A stretch of 64,000 nt of DNA, taken from contig AP018172.1 of the NCBI GenBank assembly GCA_002368175.1, positions 5,149,001 through 5,213,000 of the forward strand, read 5' to 3'. Position 1 is the stretch's first letter. Each line of letters starts with the position of its first letter. Below, piece by piece: positions 43,557 to 52,455 of the stretch. The DNA comes from Calothrix sp. NIES-2098. GTDB taxonomy: Bacteria; Cyanobacteriota; Cyanobacteriia; Cyanobacteriales; Nostocaceae. Position numbers and translations under genes: made by a program. The notes below the pieces were generated by a model. It was not told the origin of the DNA, ran no database searches, and worked only from the letters and a program-made list of their open reading frames with translations.

Positions 43557-45575
43557 CTAGAGATTTTTTAAATAAGCCTCTAGTGCCTCATTTACCAATT
43601 CAGTCATCGGCCTACCTTGGCTAGTGGCAGCAGTTTTGAGCTGGTTATAAATCTCATGTTGCAGGCTGACACGACGGCGGGTTTTATAAGTGGCGATAGT
43701 GGTATTAGCAATCGCCACTTCTTGACCGTCACTTTCTACGGTTCTGGAATCTGCCATTGTCTCAACTAAGCCATCACTATCGTCTGTAATTTCAGGCGAT
43801 GCAACAGTTTGAGCTTCGTAATTAGCAGCAAACTCGCGGATAGCATCAAAACCGACGCGATCGCAAAAATCCCCAAAGCTTTCTTCAGGCTTTCTCGACT
43901 GCTTAAAGTAAACAAAAATCGGCTCTAGCTGAGTTTCCAAATCGTTATGGTGCAACCTTTCCATGTAAGGCTGTGCTAACCGTGTCTGATGTGGCGAACC
44001 GCCTAACCATACTTGGTAACTTTCCGGCGCACTACCAACAAAACCCAATTCCGCCATGTAGGGACGAGCGCAGCCATTAGGACAGCCTGTCATCCTTACC
44101 ACAAACTCCTCATTTTGTAAACCAACTTTATTCAGAACTGTGGTAATCCGTTCTAAAATACCTGGGATTGCCCGTTCTGATTCAGTAATTGCTAAACCGC
44201 AAGTTGGCAATGCCGGACAAGCCATTGATAGCCTTTCTAGAGGTGCAATTTGGTTGGGATCGGAGATAATACCACAGCGATCGAGAATTTTTTGAATCGC
44301 GGGTTTATCTTCTGGGGCAATTTCGTAAAAAATCAGGTTTTGGTGGGGTGTGAGGCGGATGGGTAGGTTAAATTGCTCAACAATTTCCCTTAAGGCGGTT
44401 TTCAGTTGAAACGAACCTTCGTCCTTTACCCGACCGTTATCAATGGAAATACCCAAGAACAGCTTGCCATCACCTTGTTCGTGCCATCCCAGAAAATCGT
44501 GGTATTTAAATTCTGGCAGGGGTTTGAAGGGGGCGATGGGTTTGCCAAAATATTCTTCGACCTTGGCGCGGAACTTCTCAACACCCCAATCGTGAATTAA
44601 ATATTTTAATCTAGCGTGACGGCGGTCAGTGCGATCGCCATAATCTCTTTGAGTGGCGACAATAGCTTTAACAATGTCGTAAACATCTTCTTTTGCCACA
44701 TAGCCAATCGGATCTGCTAGCCTAGCGAAGGTTTCTTCTTTGTTGTGTGTCCGCCCTAAGCCACCACCAGCAAACACGTCAAATCCTTCTAGTTTGCCTT
44801 TCTTATTGGTAATGACAACTAAGGTGAGGTCTTGGGAATATAAATCAATAGAATTATCCCCTGGCACTGTCACACAAGCTTTAAACTTGCGAGGCATATA
44901 GTATGTGCCATAGAGGGGTTCTTCGGAATTGTTGATTAATGTCCCATTACTATCGCTTTGTCGGGCTGCTTTTACTTCTGGGCTTTCTTCAGCGGTAATT
45001 GCTTTTTCGCCATCTAACCAGATTTCGTAATAAGCACCAGTTTGGGGTGACAATAAATCAGCGATATTCTGGGCATATTCCCAAGCGTACTGGTAGTCTG
45101 AGCGATTCTTCCAAGGTACAGGGGGAGCCATGACATTGCGGTTGACATCGCCACAAGCGCCCAAAGTGGAACCTAAATTGTTAACAATAGTAGCGATCGC
45201 AGTTTTGAGATTTTTCTTTAAAATCCCATGCAGCTGAAATCCTTGACGGGTAGTGGCCCGCAGTGTGTGGTTCCCATATTCATCAGCCAGCTTATCTAAA
45301 GCAAGATACAGCTGCGGCGGTACTAACCCACCTGGATTTTTTGTCCGCAGCATAAACTGGTAATCTTTCTCCTGCCCCTTGACGCGATTATCGCGGTTAT
45401 CTTGTTGATAAGATCCGTGAAACTTCAGTAACTGCACTGCATTTTCGCTAAAGTGAGTCGTATCCTGAAGTACTTCGGAGGCTACAGGTTCACGCAAAAA
45501 ATTACTGTTTTCCTTGATTCCTTCTACTTTGGAAGGCTTACGGCTAGCAATCGGGGAAGGAGGAGATTTAACCAT
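43557..45575 (-). CDS. sir: Ferredoxin-dependent sulfite reductase with C-terminal ribbon-helix-helix-like extension
   Basis: The 672-residue enzyme reduces sulfite to sulfide with electrons from ferredoxin. The siroheme/4Fe-4S cysteines appear in MACPALPTCGLA and MTGCPNGCARPYMAE. Two ferredoxin-like half domains and siroheme-binding arginines (TTRQGFQLHGI) are present. Beyond residue about 590 an acidic linker leads to RRRVSLQHEIYNQLKTAATS and MTELVNEALEAYLKNL. These last 45 residues look like a ribbon-helix-helix DNA-binding fold, an addition to the standard enzyme. Its own terminator follows. Confidence 0.93.
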   Translation of the reverse strand: MVKSPPSPIASRKPSKVEGIKENSNFLREPVASEVLQDTTHFSENAVQLLKFHGSYQQDNRDNRVKGQEKDYQFMLRTKNPGGLVPPQLYLALDKLADEYGNHTLRATTRQGFQLHGILKKNLKTAIATIVNNLGSTLGACGDVNRNVMAPPVPWKNRSDYQYAWEYAQNIADLLSPQTGAYYEIWLDGEKAITAEESPEVKAARQSDSNGTLINNSEEPLYGTYYMPRKFKACVTVPGDNSIDLYSQDLTLVVITNKKGKLEGFDVFAGGGLGRTHNKEETFARLADPIGYVAKEDVYDIVKAIVATQRDYGDRTDRRHARLKYLIHDWGVEKFRAKVEEYFGKPIAPFKPLPEFKYHDFLGWHEQGDGKLFLGISIDNGRVKDEGSFQLKTALREIVEQFNLPIRLTPHQNLIFYEIAPEDKPAIQKILDRCGIISDPNQIAPLERLSMACPALPTCGLAITESERAIPGILERITTVLNKVGLQNEEFVVRMTGCPNGCARPYMAELGFVGSAPESYQVWLGGSPHQTRLAQPYMERLHHNDLETQLEPIFVYFKQSRKPEESFGDFCDRVGFDAIREFAANYEAQTVASPEITDDSDGLVETMADSRTVESDGQEVAIANTTIATYKTRRRVSLQHEIYNQLKTAATSQGRPMTELVNEALEAYLKNL

Positions 45576-45656
45576 TAGAGTTGTAGACTGTTCTCAATAA
45601 GGCATCGGTAGACGCCGAAGCTGCAAATTACAAAGCACTGTTCGGCTAGGTGATCC

Positions 45657-45676
45657 CCGGAAATCCGGTCGGAATT
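45657..45676. promoter_or_regulatory. Possible operator upstream of sir
   Basis: CCGGAAATCCGGTCGGAATT is a small palindrome (CCGG-AAAT-CCGG) with an adjoining TCGGAATT. It lies about 85 bases before the sir start codon. A sulfur-responsive regulator would be a natural reader, but this is inference from position alone. Confidence 0.3.
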
Positions 45677-45704
45677 ATGAGGAATATTTTAATTTTAACA
45701 CGGC

Positions 45705-45748
45705 AAAAAGCTGGCTTTGTTAGTGATACAGCACTTAACAAAACCAGC
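45705..45748 (-). terminator. Rho-independent terminator of the beta-barrel gene
   Basis: On the minus strand GCTGGTTTTGTTA pairs with TAACAAAGCCAGC (13 pairs with one G-T) around a 13-base loop. TTTTT follows directly. Confidence 0.85.
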
Positions 45749-45879
45749 ATACCAGTATATCTGGTTGTACTAAACTATGACATTTTGAACTTTAGAACAA
45801 ACAACTGACTTCCCTACCCGCTACAAGAATGCCTATTTCCCATCCTCTGCGCGTCTATACGGTGCGCGAATGAGTAGCT

Positions 45880-46416
45880 TTATCTAAAACGATAACCTAG
45901 ACCACCTTGGATGCTGACAGCAGAAGCAGGGCTATTTTGATATGTTTTCATACCCAAAGTTGCATTGCTGTAGAGCAGGAAGTTTTTGGCGACTTCAGAT
46001 TCTACACCAGCAGTTAGGGCTACGCCATCTCTATCGCCTAGGGGAGTTTGTTTCCCATTTTTTTCCACAAAAGAGTAACCTGCACCTAAATAGACGTTGG
46101 TTCCCTTAGCAATTGGTGCGTCTACAGAAACTTGGGGAATGATAGCAGTCGTTTGATCGGTAAAGAGGACTTGAGTGCGTGCAGAAAATGGAGTGGGGCC
46201 TAATTTTAAACGACCTGTTAAGTTTCCACCAAATTGAGCATCTTGACCCACTTGTCCGCCACTAGTTACTCCACCTGCAACGCCAGCACCAATATAACTA
46301 GCATCAGTACCATTTTTTGTTTGAGCAGAAGCTTGACCAGCATTTATAAAAAGTGGCGCAACTACTAAAGAAGACAAAGCAGAAATTGTCACAAAAGACT
46401 TGAGTAGACCTTTCAT
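45880..46416 (-). CDS. Small outer-membrane beta-barrel-like protein
   Basis: I prefer ATG 46416 to the upstream TTG 46428. It gives 178 residues with a clear signal peptide (LLKSFVTISALSSLVVAPLF, cleaved after about ASA). The mature part alternates hydrophobic and polar residues in short strands (YIGAGVAGGVTSGG, NVYLGAGYSFVEK, GVALTAGVESEVAK) and ends in GGLGYRFR, with an aromatic near the C-terminus as in outer-membrane barrels. It is probably an eight-stranded barrel of OmpA/OmpW size. Function is unknown. Confidence 0.72.
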   Translation of the reverse strand: MKGLLKSFVTISALSSLVVAPLFINAGQASAQTKNGTDASYIGAGVAGGVTSGGQVGQDAQFGGNLTGRLKLGPTPFSARTQVLFTDQTTAIIPQVSVDAPIAKGTNVYLGAGYSFVEKNGKQTPLGDRDGVALTAGVESEVAKNFLLYSNATLGMKTYQNSPASAVSIQGGLGYRFR

Positions 46417-46935
46417 AATTTTTACCAAATATTGTATTTTGCTGTTAAATTACAAGTCGAAAATGCAAAGAAAATGTTCCTGTTTAATTGCCAATTTTTA
46501 CTGCGATTTCCGTGTCATTTGTTAGCGCTTAGTTGTTGCAATTATCTAGCGTAATTACTCATGACTTTTGTCATAGATTGCTTGAGCGCTGACACTTAAT
46601 AATGACTACTCAGTAAATCAATAGTTCCCTTGTGCGCGAACCTTGCTACTAAACACTTGGTCTAATTGATGTTTACAAATTCAAATATTTCAGCAATCTA
46701 AGCTTTAAATCCAAGAGCTATAATTACGCCCTAGTATTGTGTTATCCGGTATTTTTTACTCAAATGTAGACGCTTTTCAAACTGGCACAATAAATAGTAA
46801 GAGAAAATCATCTATTAATCTCATGCTGAGAATATTTCTACCCTGGATGAAACAGTAGGTTGTAGCAGCTATTGCAACAAGCTTGAGGGAGAATCTATAA
46901 AGTTAAATTTTGGAGACTTCTATGGAGACTGAATA
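46417..46935. other. Intergenic region between divergent beta-barrel and ADP-ribosylglycohydrolase genes
   Basis: About 520 bases hold the promoters of the two divergent genes. I see no hairpin, repeat or coding frame. Confidence 0.4.
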
Positions 46936-47877
46936 ATGCTAACCGCTGCAAAAACGTTATCTGGATTGATGGGTTTATGTATCGGTGATGCGTTGGGTGT
47001 ACCAGTGGAGTTTACTAGCCGCGCTGAACGAGTTAAATCTCCAGTAACGAAGATGGTGGGGTATGGCACATGGAATCAACCACCAGGAACTTGGTCTGAT
47101 GACAGTTCGTTGACGTTTTGCTTGGCAGAGAGTCTTTGTAGAGGCTATTCGTTGGATGCTATAGCCAATTCTTTTTGGCGCTGGTACAAGGAAGCTTACT
47201 GGACTCCCCGTGGCGAACTATTTGATATTGGCAATACCACCCATGCAGCGATTATGCGCTTGAAACAGGGTATTTTACCTAGGGAAGCGGGTGGAAAAAT
47301 TGAAAATACCAATGGCAATGGTTCGTTGATGAGAATTCTGCCAATGGCTTACTACCACAAAAGCTTGAGTTTCGCGGAATTAATTGCGCGGGTACATGAT
47401 GTTTCGGCAATTACCCATGCCCATGCGCGATCGCAAATGGCCTGTGGTATTTATATTACGATCGCTGCTGCCCTGCTAGAAGGGGCTGATCCGCACACAG
47501 CTTATTTACAAAGTTTAGACAAAATTCACACAATTTATTCTGTGCGGGAATATTTGTTAGAAAAACTCCATTTTGCCCGCATCTACAGTGGTGAAATCGA
47601 CAAGCTACCAGTGGAAGAGATTAATTCTGGTGGCTACGTAATTGATACCCTAGAGGCATCGCTATGGTGTTTGTTAAATAGCTCATCTTATTCTGAGGCT
47701 GTACTGAAAGCTGTGAATTTAGGTGGCGATACCGACACCACCGCAGCAGTGACTGGTGGATTGGCAGGAATTTACTACGGGGTGGAGAATATTCCCCAAG
47801 CATGGATTAATCAAATTGCTCGCAAACAAGACATTATTAACTTGGCAACCCGTTTTGCTGCTGCTGTTTATCGCTAA
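46936..47877 (+). CDS. ADP-ribosylglycohydrolase family protein (DraG-like)
   Basis: The 313-residue protein has the family's metal-site motifs: GLCIGDALGVPVEF near residue 12, GTWSDDSSLTFCLAESL near 54 and GGDTDTTAAVTGGLAGIYYG near 260. Members remove ADP-ribose from proteins or small molecules; the classical DraG reactivates dinitrogenase reductase. No DraT or nif gene is adjacent, so the substrate is open. A hairpin terminator follows. Confidence 0.92.
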   Translation: MLTAAKTLSGLMGLCIGDALGVPVEFTSRAERVKSPVTKMVGYGTWNQPPGTWSDDSSLTFCLAESLCRGYSLDAIANSFWRWYKEAYWTPRGELFDIGNTTHAAIMRLKQGILPREAGGKIENTNGNGSLMRILPMAYYHKSLSFAELIARVHDVSAITHAHARSQMACGIYITIAAALLEGADPHTAYLQSLDKIHTIYSVREYLLEKLHFARIYSGEIDKLPVEEINSGGYVIDTLEASLWCLLNSSSYSEAVLKAVNLGGDTDTTAAVTGGLAGIYYGVENIPQAWINQIARKQDIINLATRFAAAVYR

Positions 47878-47905
47878 ATTTGCCACAAAATTATTTAATA
47901 AATCA

Positions 47906-47945
47906 CCCCATCTCCTAGAAATGTAGAAGATGGGGCAGTATTTTT
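47906..47945. terminator. Bidirectional terminator between ADP-ribosylglycohydrolase and cutA
   Basis: The stem CCCCATCT / AGATGGGG encloses a 14-base loop and is followed on the plus strand by CAGTATTTTT. It lies between convergent stop codons. Confidence 0.75.
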
Positions 47946-47958
47946 GATGAATTACTTA

Positions 47959-48288
47959 CTACTCGCCCTTGACTTGTTCAGAAATCCATTGCAGGTAGGG
48001 TTGAGAACCCGCAACAATCGGTAAAGCAATAATTTCGGACACTTCATAAGAGTGTATTTCCCGAATTTTGGCTTCTAAAGTGGGAAATTGCGCCAAATCA
48101 GTTTTAATTAGCAACTGCCATTCATCTTCTTTGTGCTTTTTCCCTTGCCAGGTGTAAATCGAGTGGATTGGCAACAAACTCACACAAGCAGCAAGTTTAG
48201 CTTCCACAAGGGCATTTGCGATCGCTTCGGCCTCTTGGACGTTAGCAGTAGTTACCAATACTACACCATAGCCAGTAGGTATATCCAT
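47959..48288 (-). CDS. cutA: Divalent-cation tolerance protein CutA
   Basis: The 109-residue protein has the PII-like trimeric fold of CutA. Hallmarks are VLVTTANVQEAEAIANALVE, LAACVSLLPIHSIYTWQGK and SYEVSEIIALPIVAGSQPYLQWI. Its role in metal tolerance is debated in other bacteria. It starts 5 bases after the HTH gene's stop, so the two are likely cotranscribed. Confidence 0.93.
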   Translation of the reverse strand: MDIPTGYGVVLVTTANVQEAEAIANALVEAKLAACVSLLPIHSIYTWQGKKHKEDEWQLLIKTDLAQFPTLEAKIREIHSYEVSEIIALPIVAGSQPYLQWISEQVKGE

Positions 48289-48293
48289 AACAT

Positions 48294-49382
48294 CTAAACC
48301 GGAGATAAGGAATACACCTGACCGTCAATCAACAGACGCGTGATGCCTTTAGCTTGGAGATGAGTCCGAGCCTTGTGCAGCATTTTACTATCTGGCACTT
48401 TAATCACGCGATCGCGCTTGGTAGAAAAGCGCTTGGCTACGCGGTGATTATCGAACACTGGTAGAGTTCTTTGCTGAGTTTCCAAACTAGGAATTTGCCC
48501 CAAATCACCAAAGTCTCTCAGCGGTCGGGTAATTAATTCTGAGGATCTGTCGATCACCAAATAACAAGTTTTGGGCAAGTGCGCTGAAGACAATGGCAAC
48601 ACCTGAACTGGTGCTTCACCTCTACGTCTGGTAACTAGAGGTCTTGGCTCCTCAAAATCATCTTCCTCATCCTCATCCTCGAAGTCATCTTCTTCGTCTA
48701 AATCGTCCTCTAAATCGTCCAAATCCTCTGACTCATCAAGCAAGTCTTCACCAAGCATTTGGGCAAAGACATTGGCTTGTGAAGGTTCATCATCCAACAA
48801 GGGAGGAGAAATGCTCGGAATTTCTGTCCGCTTGGGAATAGGAACGCTATTGACTTCCGGTGGCTTAGGACTAGGAATACTGACAATTTCCGGCAGTTTC
48901 GGACTGGGGATGCTGGGAGCTTCCGATGGCTTTTTAGGCAAAATTTCCAGCTGCTGTGCTGCTGGAGGCTTCGGTTTTGCCTCTGCTGAAGAGCGCCGCC
49001 GCACCCGTCTGATAGCGGGAGTTGATTCTCTACTATCTTCGTCTGGGGACTCTGCTACGACTGGCTCAGGCTCAACCTCAGGTAACTCCAAGGAACGGTT
49101 ATCGCTGCTGGGAATTTCTTTTTGTGGTTGTGACTGACTCAACAGCTGTAACTGCTCATAGTTTACCTGCGCTCTACCTTCAGGAGTTCTCGCTGCACGT
49201 TTTAAGGAAACGAGGTACTCGTACTCGTCTTCTGGCAGAGTACTTTTGAGCAAACGGCTAATTGTCGAGTTACTCACGTCATAGCGTTCCGCCAAAGTTG
49301 AGGTGGTTTCGGCAGTTTCTCGATATAACTTCAGAATTTCTTGTTTGTCAGAATCAGTTAATTTTCTCACGGTAGATACCAA
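48294..49382 (-). CDS. HTH-domain protein with acidic, proline-rich middle
   Basis: The 362-residue frame opens at TTG 49382; a GTG at 49370 is an alternative. The N-terminus has a homeodomain-like/Hin-type helix-turn-helix (about 10-52: KQEILKLYRETAETTSTLAE, VSNSTISRLLK). Proline-rich repeats of the form PKLPEIVSIPSPKPPEV and a strongly acidic tract (about 225-250, Asp/Glu/Leu/Phe only) follow. A conserved C-terminal domain of about 100 residues begins LPKTCYLVIDRSSELITRPL. The HTH resembles that of transposases, but no DDE catalytic domain follows. It may be a domesticated regulator. Confidence 0.72.
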   Translation of the reverse strand: MVSTVRKLTDSDKQEILKLYRETAETTSTLAERYDVSNSTISRLLKSTLPEDEYEYLVSLKRAARTPEGRAQVNYEQLQLLSQSQPQKEIPSSDNRSLELPEVEPEPVVAESPDEDSRESTPAIRRVRRRSSAEAKPKPPAAQQLEILPKKPSEAPSIPSPKLPEIVSIPSPKPPEVNSVPIPKRTEIPSISPPLLDDEPSQANVFAQMLGEDLLDESEDLDDLEDDLDEEDDFEDEDEEDDFEEPRPLVTRRRGEAPVQVLPLSSAHLPKTCYLVIDRSSELITRPLRDFGDLGQIPSLETQQRTLPVFDNHRVAKRFSTKRDRVIKVPDSKMLHKARTHLQAKGITRLLIDGQVYSLSPV

Positions 49383-49391
49383 AAATCTTTT

Positions 49392-50249
49392 CTAAGCTCG
49401 TTTTTTTCCTCGCTCCCGCCGCGATCGGCTTAATGATGCGTCATATTCTAAAACAGCGCCCATGCCGAAGAGAACTCCACTCCAAACCCAAAACACTTCT
49501 AACATTTCTCCACTTTGATAATTGGGAATCGAATTCGTGGCGTATTTAAACCACATATCTGCAATGTAGAGCGAAAAGGCTGCGGCTGCAATCATTCTCC
49601 AAGATTGGGCAACTCTTCCACCCCAAAAGGCTAATAGTAAAGTGGTGGCAATAATTAAAATAGCTACATCGCTAACGACATAAAACCAATTCAAAACAGT
49701 GCCTAGCAAATCTAAAGATTTTGTTTGTTGCAGAGAAATCCACCAGGCTAGCAAACTCCCAAAAACGCCAATGGCTAAAACAATTAGCCATTGCCATTTT
49801 TCGAGATTGATTCGCCTATGAGCCGCTGCCATAATCATACCTGCACCAACAAACAGATAAGTTACTACAAAAAACACATCACCAATAGAAACATCCGGTT
49901 CTTCTTTTAAGATTATTTCCGTATAACCGAAAAATATCCCCCCTAGGAAATAAGACACCATACCTATGCCGATAGCGAGCCAAACATTTCGCCCACTGAC
50001 GATTTGTGGACTACGCCAATTCCTCAAGCATAAGATACTGGCACCCAGGTAAGCTAAGGCTTCAAAAATATTTGTACCAATTACATACCACTCGGCTCGG
50101 CTTTCTATGCCATCTGGCCCTGGAACTTTAGCACTAAACAATAAAAAGTATAGCAGTGCCAGTACAGCCCAGCCAATGCCAAGCAAGACGATGTTGCCTG
50201 TTGTGAAAATAGATTTAGAATTGTAGGATTTTTCGTAAGAGGTACTCAT
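49392..50249 (-). CDS. Polytopic membrane protein, uncharacterised
   Basis: The 285-residue protein has about eight or nine membrane helices (for example IVLLGIGWAVLALLYFLLFS near residue 20) and a basic C-terminus (SRSRRERGKKRA). I do not recognise a functional family. It is followed 9 bases later by the HTH gene on the same strand, so HTH, cutA and this gene may form one unit. Confidence 0.7.
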   Translation of the reverse strand: MSTSYEKSYNSKSIFTTGNIVLLGIGWAVLALLYFLLFSAKVPGPDGIESRAEWYVIGTNIFEALAYLGASILCLRNWRSPQIVSGRNVWLAIGIGMVSYFLGGIFFGYTEIILKEEPDVSIGDVFFVVTYLFVGAGMIMAAAHRRINLEKWQWLIVLAIGVFGSLLAWWISLQQTKSLDLLGTVLNWFYVVSDVAILIIATTLLLAFWGGRVAQSWRMIAAAAFSLYIADMWFKYATNSIPNYQSGEMLEVFWVWSGVLFGMGAVLEYDASLSRSRRERGKKRA

Positions 50250-50412
50250 AGGACTTGACTATGTAAACGCACTTTGGCAGTATTTTGACGTGCATGACTG
50301 TGTGGGAAGCAGTTTATCTGAAAACCAAGTAGTCAATTGCTCTGCCAAACAATACACAATCAGATGCCTAGAGCAACTATCCGTGGCAACAGTTTTTCCC
50401 ACCCTGTCTATG

Positions 50413-51072
50413 CTATTGCCACAGTTTACTCATTGGAGATTGATTTAGCCAAGTGATAAACAGCGATCGCTCTCCATCTGGCATATCTTGTAATCTATCG
50501 ACTACTGGATGGGCAAATTTAGCATTGCCAAAATAGGTTTTTCCTAGCTTATGGAGTTCTTGTAAAAAGATAACCACATGATTTTCTTGCCAAGCAGGTA
50601 GGCTGGCTGTATCTAGTGGATCTTGCTTGAGCAAGTATTTGACTGCTTCTGGTGTAGAGGCTTGCGGTAGTTGCTTTTGCCGCAATATTTCCGCCAGATC
50701 TTTTTCAAATAAAGCTGCTTGCCTAGCACCTAAAAAATCTTCAATGTCTACATACACAGCTTGCAACAGCAAAATACAGCCTTGAGTATAAACTCCTGCT
50801 TTGCCGTGACCACCCGTGTCACTACCTAGCTGCTCTAAGCGGATTTTACCCCAGACGCTATAGCGATCGGGTTCTTCCAGCAAAACACAGGCTTTACCCC
50901 GTTGATCGGTTAATTCTCTCCACAAGGCTCTAGCTTCTTCCTCTTGGCTAGCTTTAAAAACACTAATCAAGCGAAATGTTTGCCCCTGATAGTGGAGGAC
51001 TGGCATTGGCTGATCCCGCTTCGGGTGCTGAATGCTTGATATTTCTACATCCTGCCGTTTGAGAATAAACAT
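50413..51072 (-). CDS. Conserved soluble protein of unknown function
   Basis: The 219-residue protein has no signal peptide or membrane segment. The N-terminal half contains beta-strands (MPVLHYQGQTFRLISVFKAS, DRYSVWGKIRLEQL). The middle has YTQGCILLLQAVYVDIEDFLG, and the C-terminal half is helical. It looks like a conserved cyanobacterial protein; no catalytic motif stands out. Confidence 0.7.
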   Translation of the reverse strand: MFILKRQDVEISSIQHPKRDQPMPVLHYQGQTFRLISVFKASQEEEARALWRELTDQRGKACVLLEEPDRYSVWGKIRLEQLGSDTGGHGKAGVYTQGCILLLQAVYVDIEDFLGARQAALFEKDLAEILRQKQLPQASTPEAVKYLLKQDPLDTASLPAWQENHVVIFLQELHKLGKTYFGNAKFAHPVVDRLQDMPDGERSLFITWLNQSPMSKLWQ

Positions 51073-51428
51073 GGCACTAGCAAATAACTCCTCACAGGGG
51101 CGTTCTCAATATGCGATCTATAATCCGATTTGACAGCATCGCCAAGAGTGCGATTACCTAGCATACTGTAGACCTTGACCTCGCGATCGCAAGAGGCTAA
51201 TCTACAGTACCCCGCCCTAACGTGATTTATATCAACACTCAAATAACCCATTGACCACACAATCTATCTAACAAATAGTCCATTTATTTCGTTTTTAGCG
51301 TACATTGACTAACCAGCGACTAGCATCTTAGCCTTCCTACCAGGAAATCTGCAATTTTCAATTGCTTCTTGGTAAGGGAAACGATATAATTGGATAGATG
51401 ACTCTTTTTGGAGCCATAATATTGTAGT

Positions 51429-51501
51429 GGGCGCGTAGCTCAGTGGATAGAGCCACGGATTTCTAATCCGTTGGTCGCAGGTTCGAATCCTGCCGCGCTC
51501 G
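51429..51501 (+). tRNA. tRNA-Arg(UCU)
   Basis: The cloverleaf is complete over 73 bases: acceptor GGGCGCG with CGCGCTC (one G-T), D-stem GCTC/GAGC, anticodon loop TTTCTAA giving UCU, T-arm GCAGG-TTCGAAT-CCTGC, discriminator G. CCA is not encoded and no intron interrupts it. It lies at the left border of an AT-rich accessory patch. Confidence 0.95.
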
Positions 51502-52033
51502 TTGTCATTAAACACAAACCCCTGAAGCAAAGCTGTATGATATTGCGATTGCAGCATTGATTTAGGGTGCGTTTTGCTGCATCATACTAAAGATAAAGGT
51601 AGTATTGCTACTACAAAAGCGATCGCAGATCTAACCTTTCAAGGTAACTTAATTCTCATACCAGTAGTGTGTGAGCATTTACAATTTGATTTTGTTGCTT
51701 ATCAAATAAATTTTACAAACTAAGCTAAATATGCAAGAGACAACCAAGTAGCCAATAAGACTATCTGGGTAGATAACAATGGTACTTATCAGAAAAAATA
51801 TCAAGCTGAAGACTTTGATTTGTATGCTGTTTATCTACTTGAATCGATAAAGTTGTCTATCCTTCAGAATAATAGTTGAACAGCAGACAATCTAAAAGTT
51901 ATGAGTAATTATTAGCCAAAATAGAACAGCAAAGTAGCTTGATACTAATTGGTTTTTTCGGATAAGAAAGATTTTTAAGTTCATTTTTATGATAAATAAG
52001 TATAAGTACTTAAGATAGAAACAAGTGGAAATT
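51502..52033. other. Region after tRNA-Arg holding a decayed endonuclease gene
   Basis: The main content is the pseudogene at 51574-51879. The remaining sequence to 52033 is AT-rich and carries the start region of a small membrane-protein gene. Confidence 0.6.
51574..51879 (+). pseudogene. Remnant of a group I intron-associated PD-(D/E)XK endonuclease
   Basis: Translated from 51574 the frame reads HHTKDKGSIATTKAIADLTF, then LIPVVCEHLQFDFVAYQ, then an in-frame TAA at 51721, and continues in the same frame with AKYARDNQ and WVDNNGTYQKKYQAEDFDLY to TGA 51877. This order of blocks matches the I-Ssp6803I-like PDDEXK_5 family, in which the stop position is normally Gln (QAKY). CAA to TAA would explain it. 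The start codon is also missing (TTG/CTG). The family's nucleases are known as homing enzymes of tRNA introns, so the site 73 bases after a tRNA gene is suggestive. No group I intron core is seen. Confidence 0.75.
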
Positions 52034-52258
52034 ATGTCTTCTATTTTTTTTGGTTTGGCTTGGGCATTTCAAGGATTCCTTCTAGGAGGTATTATTCCAT
52101 TAGTATTTTATTTAGTACTCAGCACATTTTCATACTATGTAATGCCGAATTTTAAAATCAATAGATACATAGATAAATACGTAGAGCCTATAAAAGTTAT
52201 ACAGGTATCTGCATTAATAGGTACTGTATTCGGATTTTTCTTTGGTTTTACTTACTAA
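52034..52258 (+). CDS. Small two-helix membrane protein
   Basis: ATG 52034 gives 74 residues (a GTG nine bases upstream is possible). Two hydrophobic segments (about 3-32 and 52-73, ending IGTVFGFFFGFTY) flank a short polar loop with NFKINRYIDKYVEPIK. I do not recognise it. AT-rich composition and location in the tRNA-bounded patch suggest an accessory gene. A CTGCGCAA/TTGCGCAG hairpin follows. Confidence 0.55.
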   Translation: MSSIFFGLAWAFQGFLLGGIIPLVFYLVLSTFSYYVMPNFKINRYIDKYVEPIKVIQVSALIGTVFGFFFGFTY

Positions 52259-52331
52259 TCTAGTATATAGATAAATGAGCCAAGTAGTTTATATTACTTA
52301 GTTTGTTAGTGGATAAATGCAAAAGGTAAGG

Positions 52332-52353
52332 CTGCGCAATCTAGGTTGCGCAG
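52332..52353. terminator. Hairpin after the small membrane-protein gene
   Basis: CTGCGCAA and TTGCGCAG form a perfect 8-bp stem with a 6-base loop. There is no T-tract, so termination is uncertain. Confidence 0.4.
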
Positions 52354-52455
52354 TAAGTAAACATTTCAGTAGCGTGTGTTAGTGCTGTGCAAAGATTTCC
52401 GAGTTTGAACGAGTGAGGATTAGCCGTAAAGCACCATATTTATAGAATTATAGAA

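Larger units (their letters stand above)
45576..45879. other. Region between the beta-barrel gene and sir, with terminator and palindrome
   Basis: These 304 bases contain the terminator of the upstream beta-barrel gene (45705-45748) and a palindromic CCGG-AAAT-CCGG site (45657-45668), both listed separately. The rest is the sir leader. No coding frame is seen. Confidence 0.5.

Noticed and set aside
51309..51557. 82-residue minus-strand ORF (NERGRIRTCDQRIRNPW...)
   Set aside because: It is the antisense of tRNA-Arg; this phrase is a well-known spurious translation of tRNA genes.
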